From assembly GCA_973895155.1 (NCBI GenBank), contig OZ316892.1, positions 23,808,001-23,872,000 on the forward strand: a DNA stretch of 64,000 nucleotides, written 5' to 3'. Position numbers and translations under genes: made by a program. This document shows positions 45,972 to 58,434 of the stretch, one piece after another. Source of the DNA: Marsupella aquatica. Its lineage: Eukaryota; Marchantiophyta. A model generated the notes under the pieces. It did not search any database. It saw only the letters and a list, made by a program, of their open reading frames with translations, and had not been told where the DNA came from. The first letter of the stretch is position 1. Every line of letters begins with the position of its first letter.

Positions 45972-47471
45972 ACTGCTAGAAGACCAAGGCCAATGTTCTT
46001 AGCTTAACTGTAATTCCAGAATTAGGGGGGGATGTCACGTTCCAGAATTAGGGAGGGATGTCAGTCCATTGAAGTCACAACAGAGACAGCCGAAATTAGG
46101 AACCCAACATGAAGAGTTCCCGACTTGTATTGGATGAAATCTCGAAAGAATAAGTCGTGAAGACGGGCAGATGCGTGAGTTGAGGAGGAGAAAATTCCCC
46201 CCCCCCTGGGAGATCACATATAAGGAGTGCCTCGAGCATAATTACAATCTCATACCTCTAATTAAACGACAAACACACTTGGAAAGACAAGCACTAGGTT
46301 CACATAATCTGAAACTCTTGGGACGCCTGGAAAAGCTGACTTGGTAACAACTCCAATTCGAAGCTCCTAATCTAGCATTGGTTTGTGTTTAACACCATTT
46401 CAGAAAGCAAGAAGCACTGCTGCACAGTAAAAATTAAAGCCTACGTTTCAAATGTTCCTTGAAAACGTGAACGTCAAGAAAGGTACGCCCGTGTATTATA
46501 AACAAGGCACTCACCCTGCATCTCCACTCCCGCGTCCATATCGTTGAAATTTCTCGGCTCAGACAATATATGCTTCGCTGGTAGATGTTTTCGTCCCGAT
46601 CGCTAGTATGAACGTCACCCTGCTCCCGTTCGTTCTTCGTCCCTTTTATCTCACTCCTTTCTCTCTCTGTCCAAAATTCGATGTCAAATTCAAATTGCAC
46701 ATAATTTCGCGCTACTCAATTAGAGTGGATGGCTCTCGGTCGCAATCACTCCAGAGTAAGCTGAAGTTAGTACGGCAATGGAGCCTAAGCAGAGAAATAT
46801 GCCTTTGATCAAGCGAAACTCAAAAGACGATGAGCCTGTCAAACTGGACAGAAGGGCGAGACAGCAGGAACGAGCCACCCACTCGGGGAGATCTAAGTCC
46901 ATCTACCACTCACACAATTTCATGGTTGTAACGGACACAAACAATAATCCATAGGTTGAAAGACACACAGAATCAGAAAAACAAGGAGCTCCAGAGTGAT
47001 TCCAGTTCTAACGTAATTTAAGATGCTCTAACTCTTATTCCAGAGCAGCCTTAGATTAGACCCCAAACAGACGCAAAATTGTTATCATTATAGTACCGAG
47101 TGGCCTACGTCCTCGAGAACTCTTGTTCAAATTCAAATTTAAGCCTGGCTTCGCTAACCTTCCTCCATCAAGAGAATGATGCGCTTCGCTCTTCTCTCGA
47201 CCTGTTTATTCGTTACCGAAAGCATATATTCAGCCCAAGGGAGAACTTGTCCTGCGTCCAAAGCTTTCCTTCGCGATTTCCAGAGAGTTCGCTCCCACTG
47301 CATCTATTAATTGTATCCAATCCGATTTGTCTGAAGCCTCAAAGCTATTACACGGAAGACCACTTTTGAGTGACTGGCCAGAGCACGGTCCGGTGTGTTC
47401 TGTATGTCTACGCTCTCGGCCCAGCAAGAGATGCAACACGAATGAGAAGGAGACCATCCACTGACTGAATC
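45972..47471. other. Upstream region of left kinase gene, paralogous to 53.7-55.1 kb
   Basis: Non-coding. It aligns in order with the upstream region of the right kinase gene (for example CACTTGGAAAG, AACTCCAATTCGAAGCTCC, CATTGGTTTGTGTT and TTATAAACAAGGCACTCACC). Nothing else was recognised. Confidence 0.6.
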
Positions 47472-47930
47472 GTGGGGAGCTCAGCTCAGAGTGGAGTGCA
47501 GTCAAGCTTATCGGCTCCTTTGCGATCCATCTGCAGTACGACTTCATGGAGGCTGGAGGCGCAAGCAGATGCAATTACGCTCAAGACTGACGTTAAGTTG
47601 GAGGACATTGCCGTGGAAACACCGACCGAGTCCGAAGCACCGTTCAAGGATATAACAGAGTGCAAGCAGGTCGATTCAGAGTTGAATGGTTTGTCCGCTG
47701 TGCAGGGTTTATTACGTGAGGCCCAAGCACTCGTTCAAACGGCAAAGAGCGAGAGGCATGATATCGATACTGCGATCCGGGACTAGAAAATAAAACTGAG
47801 AGCAGAGCTTCACACGGAAATGAAACTGTACTTTTCTGCTCGAAATGCGCTTAGAAGACAGCTGGACCGCGACCGAAATGAGCACACTATTGTCAATAAC
47901 TTGAGCAGAAGTGTTGTGGAGTGTAAATGA
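47472..47930 (+). pseudogene. Small coiled-coil protein with an in-frame TAG
   Basis: From 47472 (a non-ATG start) a frame reads through an acidic segment (DVKLEDIAVETPTESEAP). It continues into a helix-rich stretch (VQGLLREAQALVQTAKSE), meets a TAG at 47784-47786, and goes on in the same frame as KIKLRAELHTEMKLYFSARN to a TGA near 47930. The heptad-like pattern on both sides of the stop suggests one coiled coil broken by a nonsense change, or an exon end close to the stop. Family not recognised. Confidence 0.35.
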
Positions 47931-49157
47931 GATGGCCAGGCAGTAGGATACTGAGGGAGTTGGCCAGTCTACCTGGGAACTAGTCAGATTTCAAAGAGTC
48001 TCCAAGCTGGGGAAAGAGTGGTAGGTTGGGCATGGGAAAGGTACACAATCAATGGCTCCTTGCGATCCATCTCATGCCCCATCTCAGGAAGAGGAAAAAG
48101 TGTCAGCACAATCCAGGCTTCCCGCCAGAATAACATATTGTAAACAGATCTACCTTGAGAAAGGACCGATGGGGTTACAAACTAGAGTATTATTGTAGAT
48201 GTCCATTTCTGTCTTTGAATCATATATAAGAGCAGTACACACCACTCATTTTTCTTTCATTTTCAAATTGGGTGACTTACTACCTTGCTTACTACTTTAC
48301 AATGGTGTAAGAGAAGTGTACCAAAGTAAATCGGTGTCCCAGTTTATCATTTGGAATAGAAAAGATTCAACGACAGCGTAGATATCTTCCATTCAGCTTT
48401 ACTCAAACGAACCAGAAGGTGACTTGCACTATAATTAACTAAATTCCTGGCTTTAGAGAATGGGGGACAATTTTCACCCTTTTTATTTTGGCACTTGGAG
48501 GAGATATAGAAGCAGAGAATAAACTACTATTGGGTTCGCGTGACTGAACCTACATGGCATTTGCCTTGCTCCTGATGTGCAGCTCCCAGGCAGTTTCACT
48601 CTAATTTGCCTAAAACCGAAGTTTAGAAGTGTAATTCCCACACTCAGATAGATGGACAGGCTGTCTTGTACGCCATCTAGAGCCCTCTATCGATCTACTT
48701 GATCAGGAATTATTTTCACAGGACAAGATAGCAGGATGGGGCCAGTCAATCAAAGTCTCAACATCTGGGAATGGAATTCTACAATTTGGCTCCAGATGAG
48801 GTTCACTGAGTTAAGAAAGACAAAACAGTTTTTCATTAAATCGGAGCCCTATTCCATGTCCATGCCCCCCATTCACCTCTATCATTTCCAGACGTTGGTC
48901 AAAGAATGATCATGTCCATACAAATGGCCCAAGCGGCAGCTCCCTTTAGGCAGGATATTTAAGATAGATGGTCAAGCCATCCCTGGGCATTGGGGTGGGA
49001 GCAAGTATAATATATCTGAAAATAAGGCTAATCTTATGCCTAGTGAGTTCAACTCACTGGAAATAAATTGAAAGAATTACTAATAGGAGGAGTTTCATCC
49101 CCACTTACTTACCTAGAATTCTTAATCCCAAGAATCCAGCCAATAAAAGGTCTAATT

Positions 49158-49315
49158 GGGACAAGTTTCATTCATTGACATAATTGATGAATATTGACTA
49201 TCAATCATTGTCAAGATAGACAAGTTTCATTGGCATTATTGATCAACATTGACTATCAATCATTGTCAATGTAGACAAGTTTCATTGGCATGATTGATGA
49301 TAGACTATCCATATC
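49158..49315. repeat. Tandem repeat, about 60-bp unit, 2.5-3 copies
   Basis: GACAAGTTTCATT, then TTGATGAATATTGACTATCA-like, then ATCATTGTCAA, recurs three times with small changes. Confidence 0.7.
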
Positions 49316-50187
49316 AACAATGCACTTCAGTCAGCAAATTTTGGTGACCGCATAGTGTGCTCAAGCTTGAAAATCCATCATAAATATATCTCCAGCAATT
49401 GATACTAGTGGGCCTCAGCAGAGGCTTGCCCAGTTAGAGAGCATATATGCCCCACTTGCAGACTTGAATACAACTTACACTAGGTGTGGACCGTTGGATC
49501 ATCACACTCTTGCAGTGATAGATTATTTTTCATTTCTATTGGTTTTATTTGTTCTTTGGTTTTAGTGTTTATTTGTGCCCTTTTCGTTTAAGTTTTGTGT
49601 TTGTCCTCTCGAGCCTGCAGTTGCTTTTACTCCATGATTGTACTTTGCCATGTACTTTGTTTGCCCCATTTTAGTAAATTATTGGTCCATTTCTTTCAGT
49701 TACACTATCTATAATGGGGCTGGGTCTCATGCGAGAAGTGAGTTTCCTCACCAAGTGGGCCCTTCTGAGGAGTCTATCCCTGAGATTGGCCAAACTTGGA
49801 ATATTTTCATACTTGGTGAAAACATGAACATGCATTTCCCACCAGATTTCCCAACCCTTTCCCATGAGCCTCATTGATCAAACCAATCAGATGGAAGAGG
49901 AGGCTGGGAGACGAATAACTAATAAGAAAATAGGGCTGGGGAGTGGGGGGACGTAAAAAAGAAAGGAATCAGGCCGGAAGTTTGGAGATGGGCAAGGAGA
50001 AGGGAAAGAAATTTGAGGTTATCCCTTTAGGTAGGAAAAATTCACCAAATGTTCTTATCCTGATTGGCTCTATGGACAGACTCACCATATAGCATGCTCA
50101 TCCTGGAACATGCTTTACTTTTTGTCTTGTAGTGATATTAAGTGGACAAAATTAAAGAGTAAGACTAGAATACATATTAAATGTGAA

Positions 50188-50382
50188 TGAAATCAAATAA
50201 TATAAATAAAGTACATACAATAAAAGCACATTGTGACCAATGGAAAGTACAATTTTATTACACAAAGTTGCTACGAGTTGTGCACAATGAAATCAAATAA
50301 TATAAATAAAGCACATGCAATAACATAGTGACCAATGGAAAGTACAATTTTATTACACAAAGATCCTACGAGTTGTGCACGT
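50188..50382. repeat. Tandem duplication, about 97 bp, two copies
   Basis: AATGAAATCAAATAATATAA through GACCAATGGAAAGTACAATT to ACGAGTTGTGCAC is repeated back to back with a small deletion in the second copy. Confidence 0.75.
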
Positions 50383-51175
50383 ATTTCAGTGTGACTTATT
50401 AATGACTTTTATTCAATAAAAACCATAAACTTAGGAAAGAAAGCCACGAGGGGAACTTAATACAGGATGTGCTGACATTTCTTAGAATCATTCCTCTCAC
50501 TCATGAGTATACTTAAACGCGCGGTAGAAATGAAGCCCTTAGTTTCTCTCTAGGACTTAACAAAGTTTACAAATTAAGGGGGCTGCCAAAATAAATTCAA
50601 AACACTATAGAATACCAAAAATTTAAAGGGGTCCAAAAATGAATTAAAAGTCTATGTGATACAAAGGATGCCCCTTGTTAAGGTACATTCAAATAAAAAT
50701 TCATGATACACAAATATGAATAAGACAAAACATGAGAGTTGGATTCACCATATAGCAGTTTCAAAAATTGGCTCTATGGACAGACTCACCACAACTCTCA
50801 CCTGTTGCTCCTTTCATAAATCTCACCATACCTCTTGTCTGTCTTCCTCCACTGTTCAACATATTTTTCATCGACCACTTGTATAATTTTGTATTAACCA
50901 ACATAGGTGGGACATTACATTTTTGGTCTTAATTTGTTTAGGGTTACTTTTGCCGCTACCTCGTACCTTCTCTTTGCACTGTCTCCTTCCTGTATTTATC
51001 TTTCGGCCCTCAATCATTTCAACACTTACTGTTTGATCCACACATTTAGTTCTACAACTCCTCCCAGTCGTCACAATTCTTCGGAAGGCCATTCCATCGT
51101 CCTCACCGTGTCCTTCAAATGTAGCGTGTCGACGCCAAGCACCATTTGACAAAATTCCCTCAGATGCTCAGACAA

Positions 51176-53220
51176 CTATTCCTGCAAACTACGCAGGTTT
51201 AAACTCTGCAACACTACCAACATGGTGGGTCTATCTGCTCGGGAATGGGAAACACAGAGAGCAGCGACTTCCAACATTCTGAACAATTCCTCCTTATCGT
51301 ACTTGTCCGTCAGGTTCGGATCCGCGAGGGCATCTATATTTCGAGATGCCAAAGCATCAGCCACAAGTGGTCCGGTCGAAACCACCAGATTCTGTCGCCC
51401 ACAGCCCCGAGTCGCATCCCAGGGCTTCATACCCGTAATTAGCTCCAGAAGAACCACACCAAAGCCATACACGTCTGACTTGACCGTCGGGTTACCCCAC
51501 AAATAGTACTCGGGATCCACGTACCCAAGGCTTCCCAAAGTCCCGCTACACGTAGTATGCGGGAGATGGGTACTATGGTAATCACGCCGTATCCCAAAGC
51601 TACCCACGAGAGCGTCCCACTGGTTGTTGAGATGGATGTTCGAAGCCGTGACGTTACCGTGGATAATTCTCTGGTAGCAGCAGTCGTGCAAGTACAGTAA
51701 TCCACGAGCTGTTCCGCGAGCAATGTTCATTCTGGTGGCCCAATCCATGCACGGTGCTCCCGGACCATGAAGAGCTCCCTCCAGTGTTCCATTCGGGACA
51801 TGCTCATGAACTAAAATCCGGCAATAATAGGAATTATTGTAACCCAGCACTGACACTAGATGCCGAAAGCGTACTCTGCTCATGATCTCCACCTCTGGGA
51901 GCAAATGCCTACAATACGTGCAGGGAGCTTTGCAAACCTCCACTTCCACGAGATTCCCGGCGATGATCCCCTTATACACCTGACCGAAATAACCCTTCCG
52001 TAACCGATTTGCAGAAGAAAATCCATTGGTTGCTTCCTTGAGCTCCTTGTAGGTGAACTCCTTACCAGCTTCTGGATGTATCTCCACCAGCGTCGGCATG
52101 TTTAAAGAAGAGGATCCATTGGTTTCTTCCTTGAGCTCCTTGTAGGTGAACGCCTTACCAGCATCTGGATCTATCTCCACCAGGTTCAGATTATTTAAAG
52201 AAGAGGATCCATTGGGTGCGTCCTTGTGCCTTAACGTCTTCATCATTGAAAGTAACCACGGTGGTGTGTACAATGGCCTAGAGGTAGACTTCAAAGCCCG
52301 GATGGCGGGGACCTTCACATCCCCGGCAAGCATTCGGACTGTGCGTCTCATAGACGGGCGATCCTGACAGTTGAATTGAGTGCAGAGCAACCCAACTTTC
52401 AACACCGTTTTCATCTGTTTAGTGTCATAGTCCGTACGTCGCTTATCCACAATACTTAGCAAATCACCTTTACTATGGGCAGACCCTACCCATTGCACAA
52501 GACCCATCTCGTGGGAACCACTTGGCAGAACTCTTCGTCCGCATGCAACCTCTAAGATCACAACACCAAAAGCATAAACGTCGGTTTTCTCTGTGAATTG
52601 GCATTCAGAGTATACTTCTGGAGCAATGTAGCCCGTGGTTCCAGCCATATTTGTTGTTGCTGCTCTCCCTTGATGATCCACCATACGAGAAATGCCAAAG
52701 TCCCCTAGCTTTGCATTACACTCCTTGTCCAACAAGATATTGGCACATTTTATGTCTCTATGAATGACTTGCTGGTTCAAGCCATGGTGGAGATAATCCA
52801 GGCCATCTGCAGCCCCAGTCAATATCTTGAACTTTTGCGCCCAAGACAGGCCGGCTGTTCTTTCAGCCGGCTTGAACAGCACGTCGTCTAGGCTTCCATT
52901 GGGTAGTAGATCATAAACAAGCATGTATTCCTTTCTGGCCACATCTTCACACCATCCTTGCAGTTTAATCAAATTCCGATGGCTGAGCTGGCTTAGGATG
53001 AAAACTTCACTCTTGAACTCCTTTAAGCCCTGACTGTGGGTCTCACCTTGATGCATTCTCTTGATTGCCACTTGAGTACCGGACTTTAACTCTGCTTTGT
53101 ACACAACCCCAAATCCTCCATGCCCCAGTGTTGACTCCTCGCTGAAGCCCCTGGTGGCCTCACTCAGCTCCTCGTAGCTGAATCTCTGCAGGACTCCCTC
53201 TAATTGAACGACCAAATCTT
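51176..53220 (-). CDS. Tandem kinase-pseudokinase protein (right paralogue)
   Basis: The open frame gives 691 aa from ATG 53251. A TGTCTGCAG acceptor suggests the exon begins at 53220. Domain 1 (about residues 25-310) is a complete RLK/Pelle Ser/Thr kinase: GHGGFG 43-48, VAIK with Lys64, HRD 164-166, DFG 184-186, APE 210-212. A linker (about 340-410) has two units, each with SSSLN..LVEI.P.AGK.FTYKEL. Domain 2 (about 400-685) is kinase-like but altered. The glycine loop is RKGYFGQVY, and VAIK is replaced around 435-441 by EVEVCK. HRD is HGN (531-533) and DFG is GSF (550-552). DPEY and SDVYGFGVVLLELITG remain, so the fold is kept. It is therefore a predicted pseudokinase. Its sequence is unlike domain 1, closer to the FTYKELKEATNGF group of RLKs. 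This architecture recalls the tandem kinase proteins of cereals that act in immunity; that role here is inference. Confidence 0.85.
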
Positions 53221-53338
53221 CTGCAGACAATAAAACCAAATACTTCATCACAAATAGGTAGGGAAAAGTCGTCCATCAGAAGGTACAGACATGTTGACTG
53301 ATGAGGTCAGTTTTCAAAACTTTCAAGCTTATCATGAC

Positions 53339-53679
53339 GAACTCCTTCAGACCATCGTGGCAATGTCATAATCATGCTTCGTTCCTGACTCTTTGTTTTC
53401 GGAGAATTCTGTTCTAAGTGTGTGGAACAACATGACATTGACATTGGTGATTCCACCTTGTCTTGAATTCTGAATGGAGATCATCTTTAACAGCACAGGC
53501 CGCATAACCTTAGCTGGACATATATTACACTTATTTATAGTGCTAGACGAGGTTGGCCAGTGTTCTACGCTTGAACCGAATTCCAGAATTAGGGAGGGAT
53601 GCCACTCCATTGAAGTAGTGAAAGCTAAAACTAGGAAAACCAAGTATAGGCAGAATGAAGAGTTCACGCTTGTAGTCAA
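53339..53679 (-). pseudogene. Upstream exon of right kinase gene: hydrophobic leader and short ectodomain, frameshifted
   Basis: The frame starts at TTG (53679) and encodes a hydrophobic leader (FCLYLVFLVLAFTTS), then MEWHPSLILEFGSSVEHW and a segment with CNICPAKV and GGITNVNVMLFHTLR. No in-frame ATG precedes the leader. Compared with the left paralogue there is a 2-nt insertion and a 3-nt deletion near 53385-53400. Translation therefore ends at TGA instead of continuing into PRWSEGV and the GTCATG donor at 53338. No transmembrane segment lies between this domain and the kinase. As sequenced, a full leader-kinase protein cannot be made without an alternative splice or start. Confidence 0.45.
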
Positions 53680-53699
53680 CGAAATCTCGAAGGAATAAG

Positions 53700-55560
53700 C
53701 TGTGAAGACGGGCAGAAGCGGGAGTTCAGGAGAAGGAGAAATTCGAACATAATTAGAATGTCATGGATACCTCTAAAAGACAAACAGACTTGGAAAGCCA
53801 AGTACCTCGACATAATCTGAACCTTTGAGGCGCCTGAACAAGCTGATTTTCTAAAAACTCAACAACTCCAATTCGAAGCTCCCAATCGGACATTGGTTTG
53901 TGTTCAACACCATTTCAAAAATCAAGAAGTACTGCTGCACAATTCAGACATTCATACGTTTCACGGGTCCGATGCAAACGTGATCTTCAACAAAGGTACG
54001 CCCATGTATTGTAAACAAGGCACTCACCCTGCTTCTCCACTCCTGCGTCCATTTCGTTGAGATTTCTCGGTTCAATGTATGCTTCGCTGGTAGATTTTTC
54101 CGTCTCGATCGCTACTATGAACGTCACCCAGCTCGCGTCCGTTCTTCGTCCCCTCTTATCTCACTCCATCCTCTCTCTGTCCAAGAATTCGATGTCAAAA
54201 TCATATTGCACATAATTTCGGGCTCTCTGTCCAAGAATTCGATGTCAAAATCACATTGCACATAATTTCGGGCTACTCAATCAAAGTTGATGGCTCTCCG
54301 TCTCCTCTCTACAGAGAAAGCTGAAGTTAGGGCGCGAGTCAAGCCTAGGCAGCAGAGTGCCTGTGTTCAAGCGAAACTTCAAAATACTATGCAATCAAAC
54401 TGGACAGAAGGGGGAGAACAGCAGGAAAGAGCCACCAACTCTGTCCATCTATCACTTATACGATGTCATAGTTGTAACAGACAGAAGCAATAATCCATAG
54501 TTCTGAAAGGCAGACACAGAATCAGAAAAACAAGTAGCTTCACACTGATTCCAGTTCTAACGTAATCCAAACTCTCTTTAGTTCGAATAGCATCACAGAT
54601 TGCTGTCAGTGCAAGTTATGGGTCTCAACAGTCCATCACAATAGGTACGCCTACATATGCAAAAAGGGACACTCATTCACTTACTGGAATGGCACAGGCA
54701 TCGGAATGGAGTCACTCCCGTTGACGCCCTGCATCTTCACTCCCCCCTCTAGATCTCTGCAACTAGTTGGTCAATAAAGCGTCTCTTTTGGTTAATCCAT
54801 CCCCTTCCTACCACATGGAAGGTCGATTTCTCCACCCAGCTCCTTTCTATCCTTCTCTCGCTTTTCATCCTCGAAATAATTCAAGGTTAGGCCCAGATCA
54901 AAGTGAGCCGATTATACTCCACTACGGCATAGCGTAATCAGGGACAGAGGTAGCCCAATCTCTCCACCCAGCTCCCCTGCATTCTTCTCCTGCCTTCACC
55001 TTGCTCCTATCTCCTTTTTCCTTGAAATCAATTCAAAGCCGAACTCAAACTGAACCCAATTTTACTCTAAGGACAATGAATAACAATCAAGTCGCGAACT
55101 CGGCACCGAGAGACACATTTGAGAATTAGCTTGAATTGGGAGCTCAATCCATCGTTCTTCAGGGTCAGGCTAGAGTTCAGTTATTGCAAGTCAAGTCCCG
55201 AGCGCTGCTTCTCGTTCCCTCAGCACTTGCTCACTGGGTCCAAAGCTTTCCGCCTCATCCTGCACTCCGATTCGTGCATTTATCGGCAGCTCTCGACCTG
55301 CCCATGGCGTGCAGAGGGATGTTTGTATGGTCGTTCGGGGAAGTTCGTTAGAAAGTCAAAGCGTGTACGAATGATGGCTCTCCTATACTATCGTAGGTGT
55401 TATGGTGGCAAAAAGACCTGTGTTAGTAATAATCTAAGGGTGGCTTTACAAGAACTTGGGGCAGCAGTTCTTTTTCATGTGTGTGTGAGATGCATTCTCA
55501 GCCATTTATATGTGGGAACAGGCCACATTTCACTTTACATGAACTTGGGGACACAATCAA
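53700..55560. other. Upstream region of right kinase gene
   Basis: Paralogous to 46.0-47.5 kb up to about 54550. Includes a 52-bp tandem duplication (CTCTCTGTCCAAGAATTCGA, then ACATAATTTCGGGCT) at about 54172-54275. The plus-strand ORF at 55119-55577 has no family signal. Confidence 0.45.
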
Positions 55561-55599
55561 TAGAATCCATTACCTAACCTAGTCATCTGTCAATGGGTC

Positions 55600-56970
55600 C
55601 CTTGTGGGTCACTTTTTTTCCTGATGTGTGCAAAAACAAAACTCAAGAACAACCTTGAGTGCTGCCTTCACTTGCTCAATTAAAATTCCAACATCTGGGA
55701 ATCATGAGATTCTTCAATTTGGCTCCAAATGAGGATTGGAAAGGGACAAATGAACCAAGAGCCCTATTCAATGGTCTTGCACCCCCCCCACCCCCCCCTC
55801 TCATTTACCTCCATCCAAGACATTGGTAGAGGACAAGGTCGATAAGAAATGGCCTAATGGGTGGCTCCCTTTGGGCAGGATATTCCCCAATAACTTGCCT
55901 AGAATTCTCAACCCCAAGAAGAGAGCCAAGCATATGTCTAGTTGGGACAAGTCCCATTGACATTGATCCCCATGAATTATGCATATATGCACCACATGTT
56001 TCCACAGGAATACTGACACTATCTGTTTTGACTATGCACTTAGGTAATCAGATTTTGGTCCCGGGTAAACAACCTCTTTTATAATAGGCAGGGGTCTAGA
56101 TTTTTAGATGGACTAAAAAGTTGTCTCTAATGGAAAAAAACCTGGGTTTTCCACTTTAATTTTTTTTGAGTCAGTTTGGTTTGGGGTTTGCTTTTATTGT
56201 TTTTCCGCATGAGATTTAAAAAACATATTAGAATTGCTGTAATTTATATTGTAAGAGATTTTTAGAAATTTAATAGAAATCCTAAAATGCTGGCTAGTTT
56301 GATTGTAGACCCCTGTATTAAAAAAACATATGATTTGGTTTTGATGTAGTTTTTTCACATCAAAAAATGCTCTGTTTTTTCTTAAGTTACATTTTTGGAT
56401 ACTTTGAGTCAAGAGGTACAAGAATTGAATAGACTAAAATGAACATAATATTTTCATTTGGATATAAAGCCATTATAAGGAATTAAAATCTTGCCTTATA
56501 AAAAGGGGAGTGTTAACTACTACATTGCAGCACTTTACCCCATACTTTGTTTGGCTTTTTGGGGTTTTTTAGTGAATTGGTTCATTTTCTTTCAATTACT
56601 ATGGGTATAATTGGCTGAGTCCCATGAGAGAAGTGAGCTTCCTCACTAAATGAGCCCTCCTTCTAACCCTGAAATTGGCTCAACTTTAAATTACAGTCAG
56701 CCCATTTTGTTCTCATGGCAATTTAGAGTGATGGTAACTAAACCTTAGTTAGCATCCAGGCAATGAGAAGTTTTCCAAGTGATATTATGTTATCTAGGCA
56801 GACAAACAGTTGATTGACACCATCAAAAGAGATGAATTATAGAGGAGGCATGAGGAGGAAAATAATTTGAACAAAGAGGGAAGGTTTGGTCTTTTCCTCT
56901 TTTAATGGTAGTGGTTTTATGGAACACAACAGTCAGCCAAGCACACTAATTATGGAATAATGAAATTAAG
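55600..56970. other. Non-coding spacer of right duplication unit
   Basis: Aligned with 48.7-49.8 kb. Includes a C-rich run near 55784-55799. No gene was seen. Confidence 0.45.
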
Positions 56971-56972
56971 GG

Positions 56973-57265
56973 TTTGGGGGTTTCAATTCCACAAAAATGG
57001 CATATCATGTGTGACGAATGATACCTATGTCATTTTATTGGTTCTAAGGGAAAACTTAAGAATTTTTGCAGAAGAACAATAGGGCCTTCTAAATTCAATT
57101 TTGATACTTATAAGAATATTAATATCTTTTTAATCCAATTTTTGGAATATTCCAAGAATATTCCAACTTATAGGGGTTAAAAAATAAAAAAATTCTTACA
57201 AATTAGGGGGTCCAAAGCCTAAAAATGTCGCAGGTGATGGGGGCCCATATAGTGAGACCCCCGAG
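56973..57265 (+). mobile_element. MITE, CTCGGGGGT family, copy E
   Basis: A 293-bp element from TTTGGGGGTTTCA to GTGAGACCCCCGAG, with a perfect 8-bp target duplication ATTAAGGG at 56965-56972 and 57266-57273. It carries the same internal palindrome GAATATTCCAAGAATATTCC as copy C. Confidence 0.9.
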
Positions 57266-57279
57266 ATTAAGGGGCAGGA

Positions 57280-58434
57280 TATATTGGAGCTCCTGCAAAG
57301 GAAACCATGGTTCCTATTGAGCCCCTTTCTTAACAGTGGAACCTGACACTTGTGTGCTATTGCTCAGTCTAAGAACAGTCCATAAGTACAACACTTGAGT
57401 GGCACTTGTTCCAAAATGGGGACCAACTTGTCCCCACATAAAAGCGATGTCCAAAAGCTACTTCTCAAAAGAAGAAGGAACAACTGAGCAAATACATTAA
57501 AAATATCTATTCAAAGTGTTATTTCAAAGGAGGCAAGAGGAGCTCCATCCCACTTCATTATTCACTGTTGAGGAATGTCCAAGTGAAATGATGACCTTTG
57601 CAAGAACAACATAAAGGTAAGATTCACTAGATTGGGAAATACATTGGGATAAGTTTTGTCCAAATACACACTTAAGTACCTTGCCATCTTCTATAGTTTA
57701 ATTATTATGCTGCCATCTTTTTCCATCAAGGATTAATTAAGTGAACGAACCCAGCTTCAATTAGGTTAACTTAAATAACCCCTTATTTCTCCCCCATTTT
57801 GTTCACCCTCCCAAACATTCTCATAGACACTCAGTATTTGAGACAACTCACTAGCTTGGGGACCTACTCACTATACAAACTTGAAGAAACATGGATTCCC
57901 CAAACCATTCCCATGACCCTCATTGATCAAACCAATCAGATGAGAGAGAAAGGAGAATAATAACTAAGGAAAAGCGGGCTGGGGAGTGGGGCAGGAAACA
58001 AAGAAAGGAATCTAGTGGGAAGTTTGGGGGTGGGCAAGGAGAGGGGAAGGAAATTTGAGGTTGCACATTTAGGTAGGAACAATACACCAAAATGTCCTTA
58101 TCCTGATTGGCTCCATAGACAGACACACCACAACTCTCATGTAAAGCTCCTGTCATAACTCCTACCATAGCTCTTGTTGGTCTGCTGCACTTTTTGAACA
58201 TTTTTCCATGGTCACTTGCATACTTTTGCATTAACACTATTGGTAGGACATTAAATTGTGGTCTTTAATTTGCTTAGAGTTTCTTTTACCCTTCTTTGGA
58301 GTGGCTCCTTCATGTCTTTGCAACTTTTAACTATAGTTTCTCCCTGCAACTCATGCATACATATATATCTTTTGGATTCTGGACCATCTCAACAGTTACT
58401 CTTTAATGTTGGTACTAATTATTTAGCTCTTACT
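57280..58434. other. Non-coding spacer, end of duplication unit 2
   Basis: Aligned with 49.86-51.03 kb (anchors AAACCAATCAGATG, GGGCTGGGGAGTGGGG, TTATCCTGATTGGCTC). No gene was seen. Confidence 0.45.

Larger units (their letters stand above)
48000..51175. other. Non-coding spacer of left duplication unit
   Basis: Aligns in order with 55.6-58.4 kb. Shared anchors include CAACATCTGGGAAT, CTCCCTTT.GGCAGGATATT, CTAGAATTCT.AA.CCCAAGAA and AAACCAATCAGATG. Contains two local tandem repeats, listed separately. No gene was seen. Confidence 0.5.
43940..58434. repeat. Segmental tandem duplication, two units of about 7 kb
   Basis: Unit 1 (about 43.9-51.1 kb) and unit 2 (51.2-58.4 kb) share the same order: kinase gene (-), upstream exon, promoter region, spacer. 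They match across most of that length with many substitutions and indels. Unit 2 ends where the copia LTR begins (58435). Within it a MITE copy (56973-57265) is present that unit 1 lacks. Confidence 0.75.
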
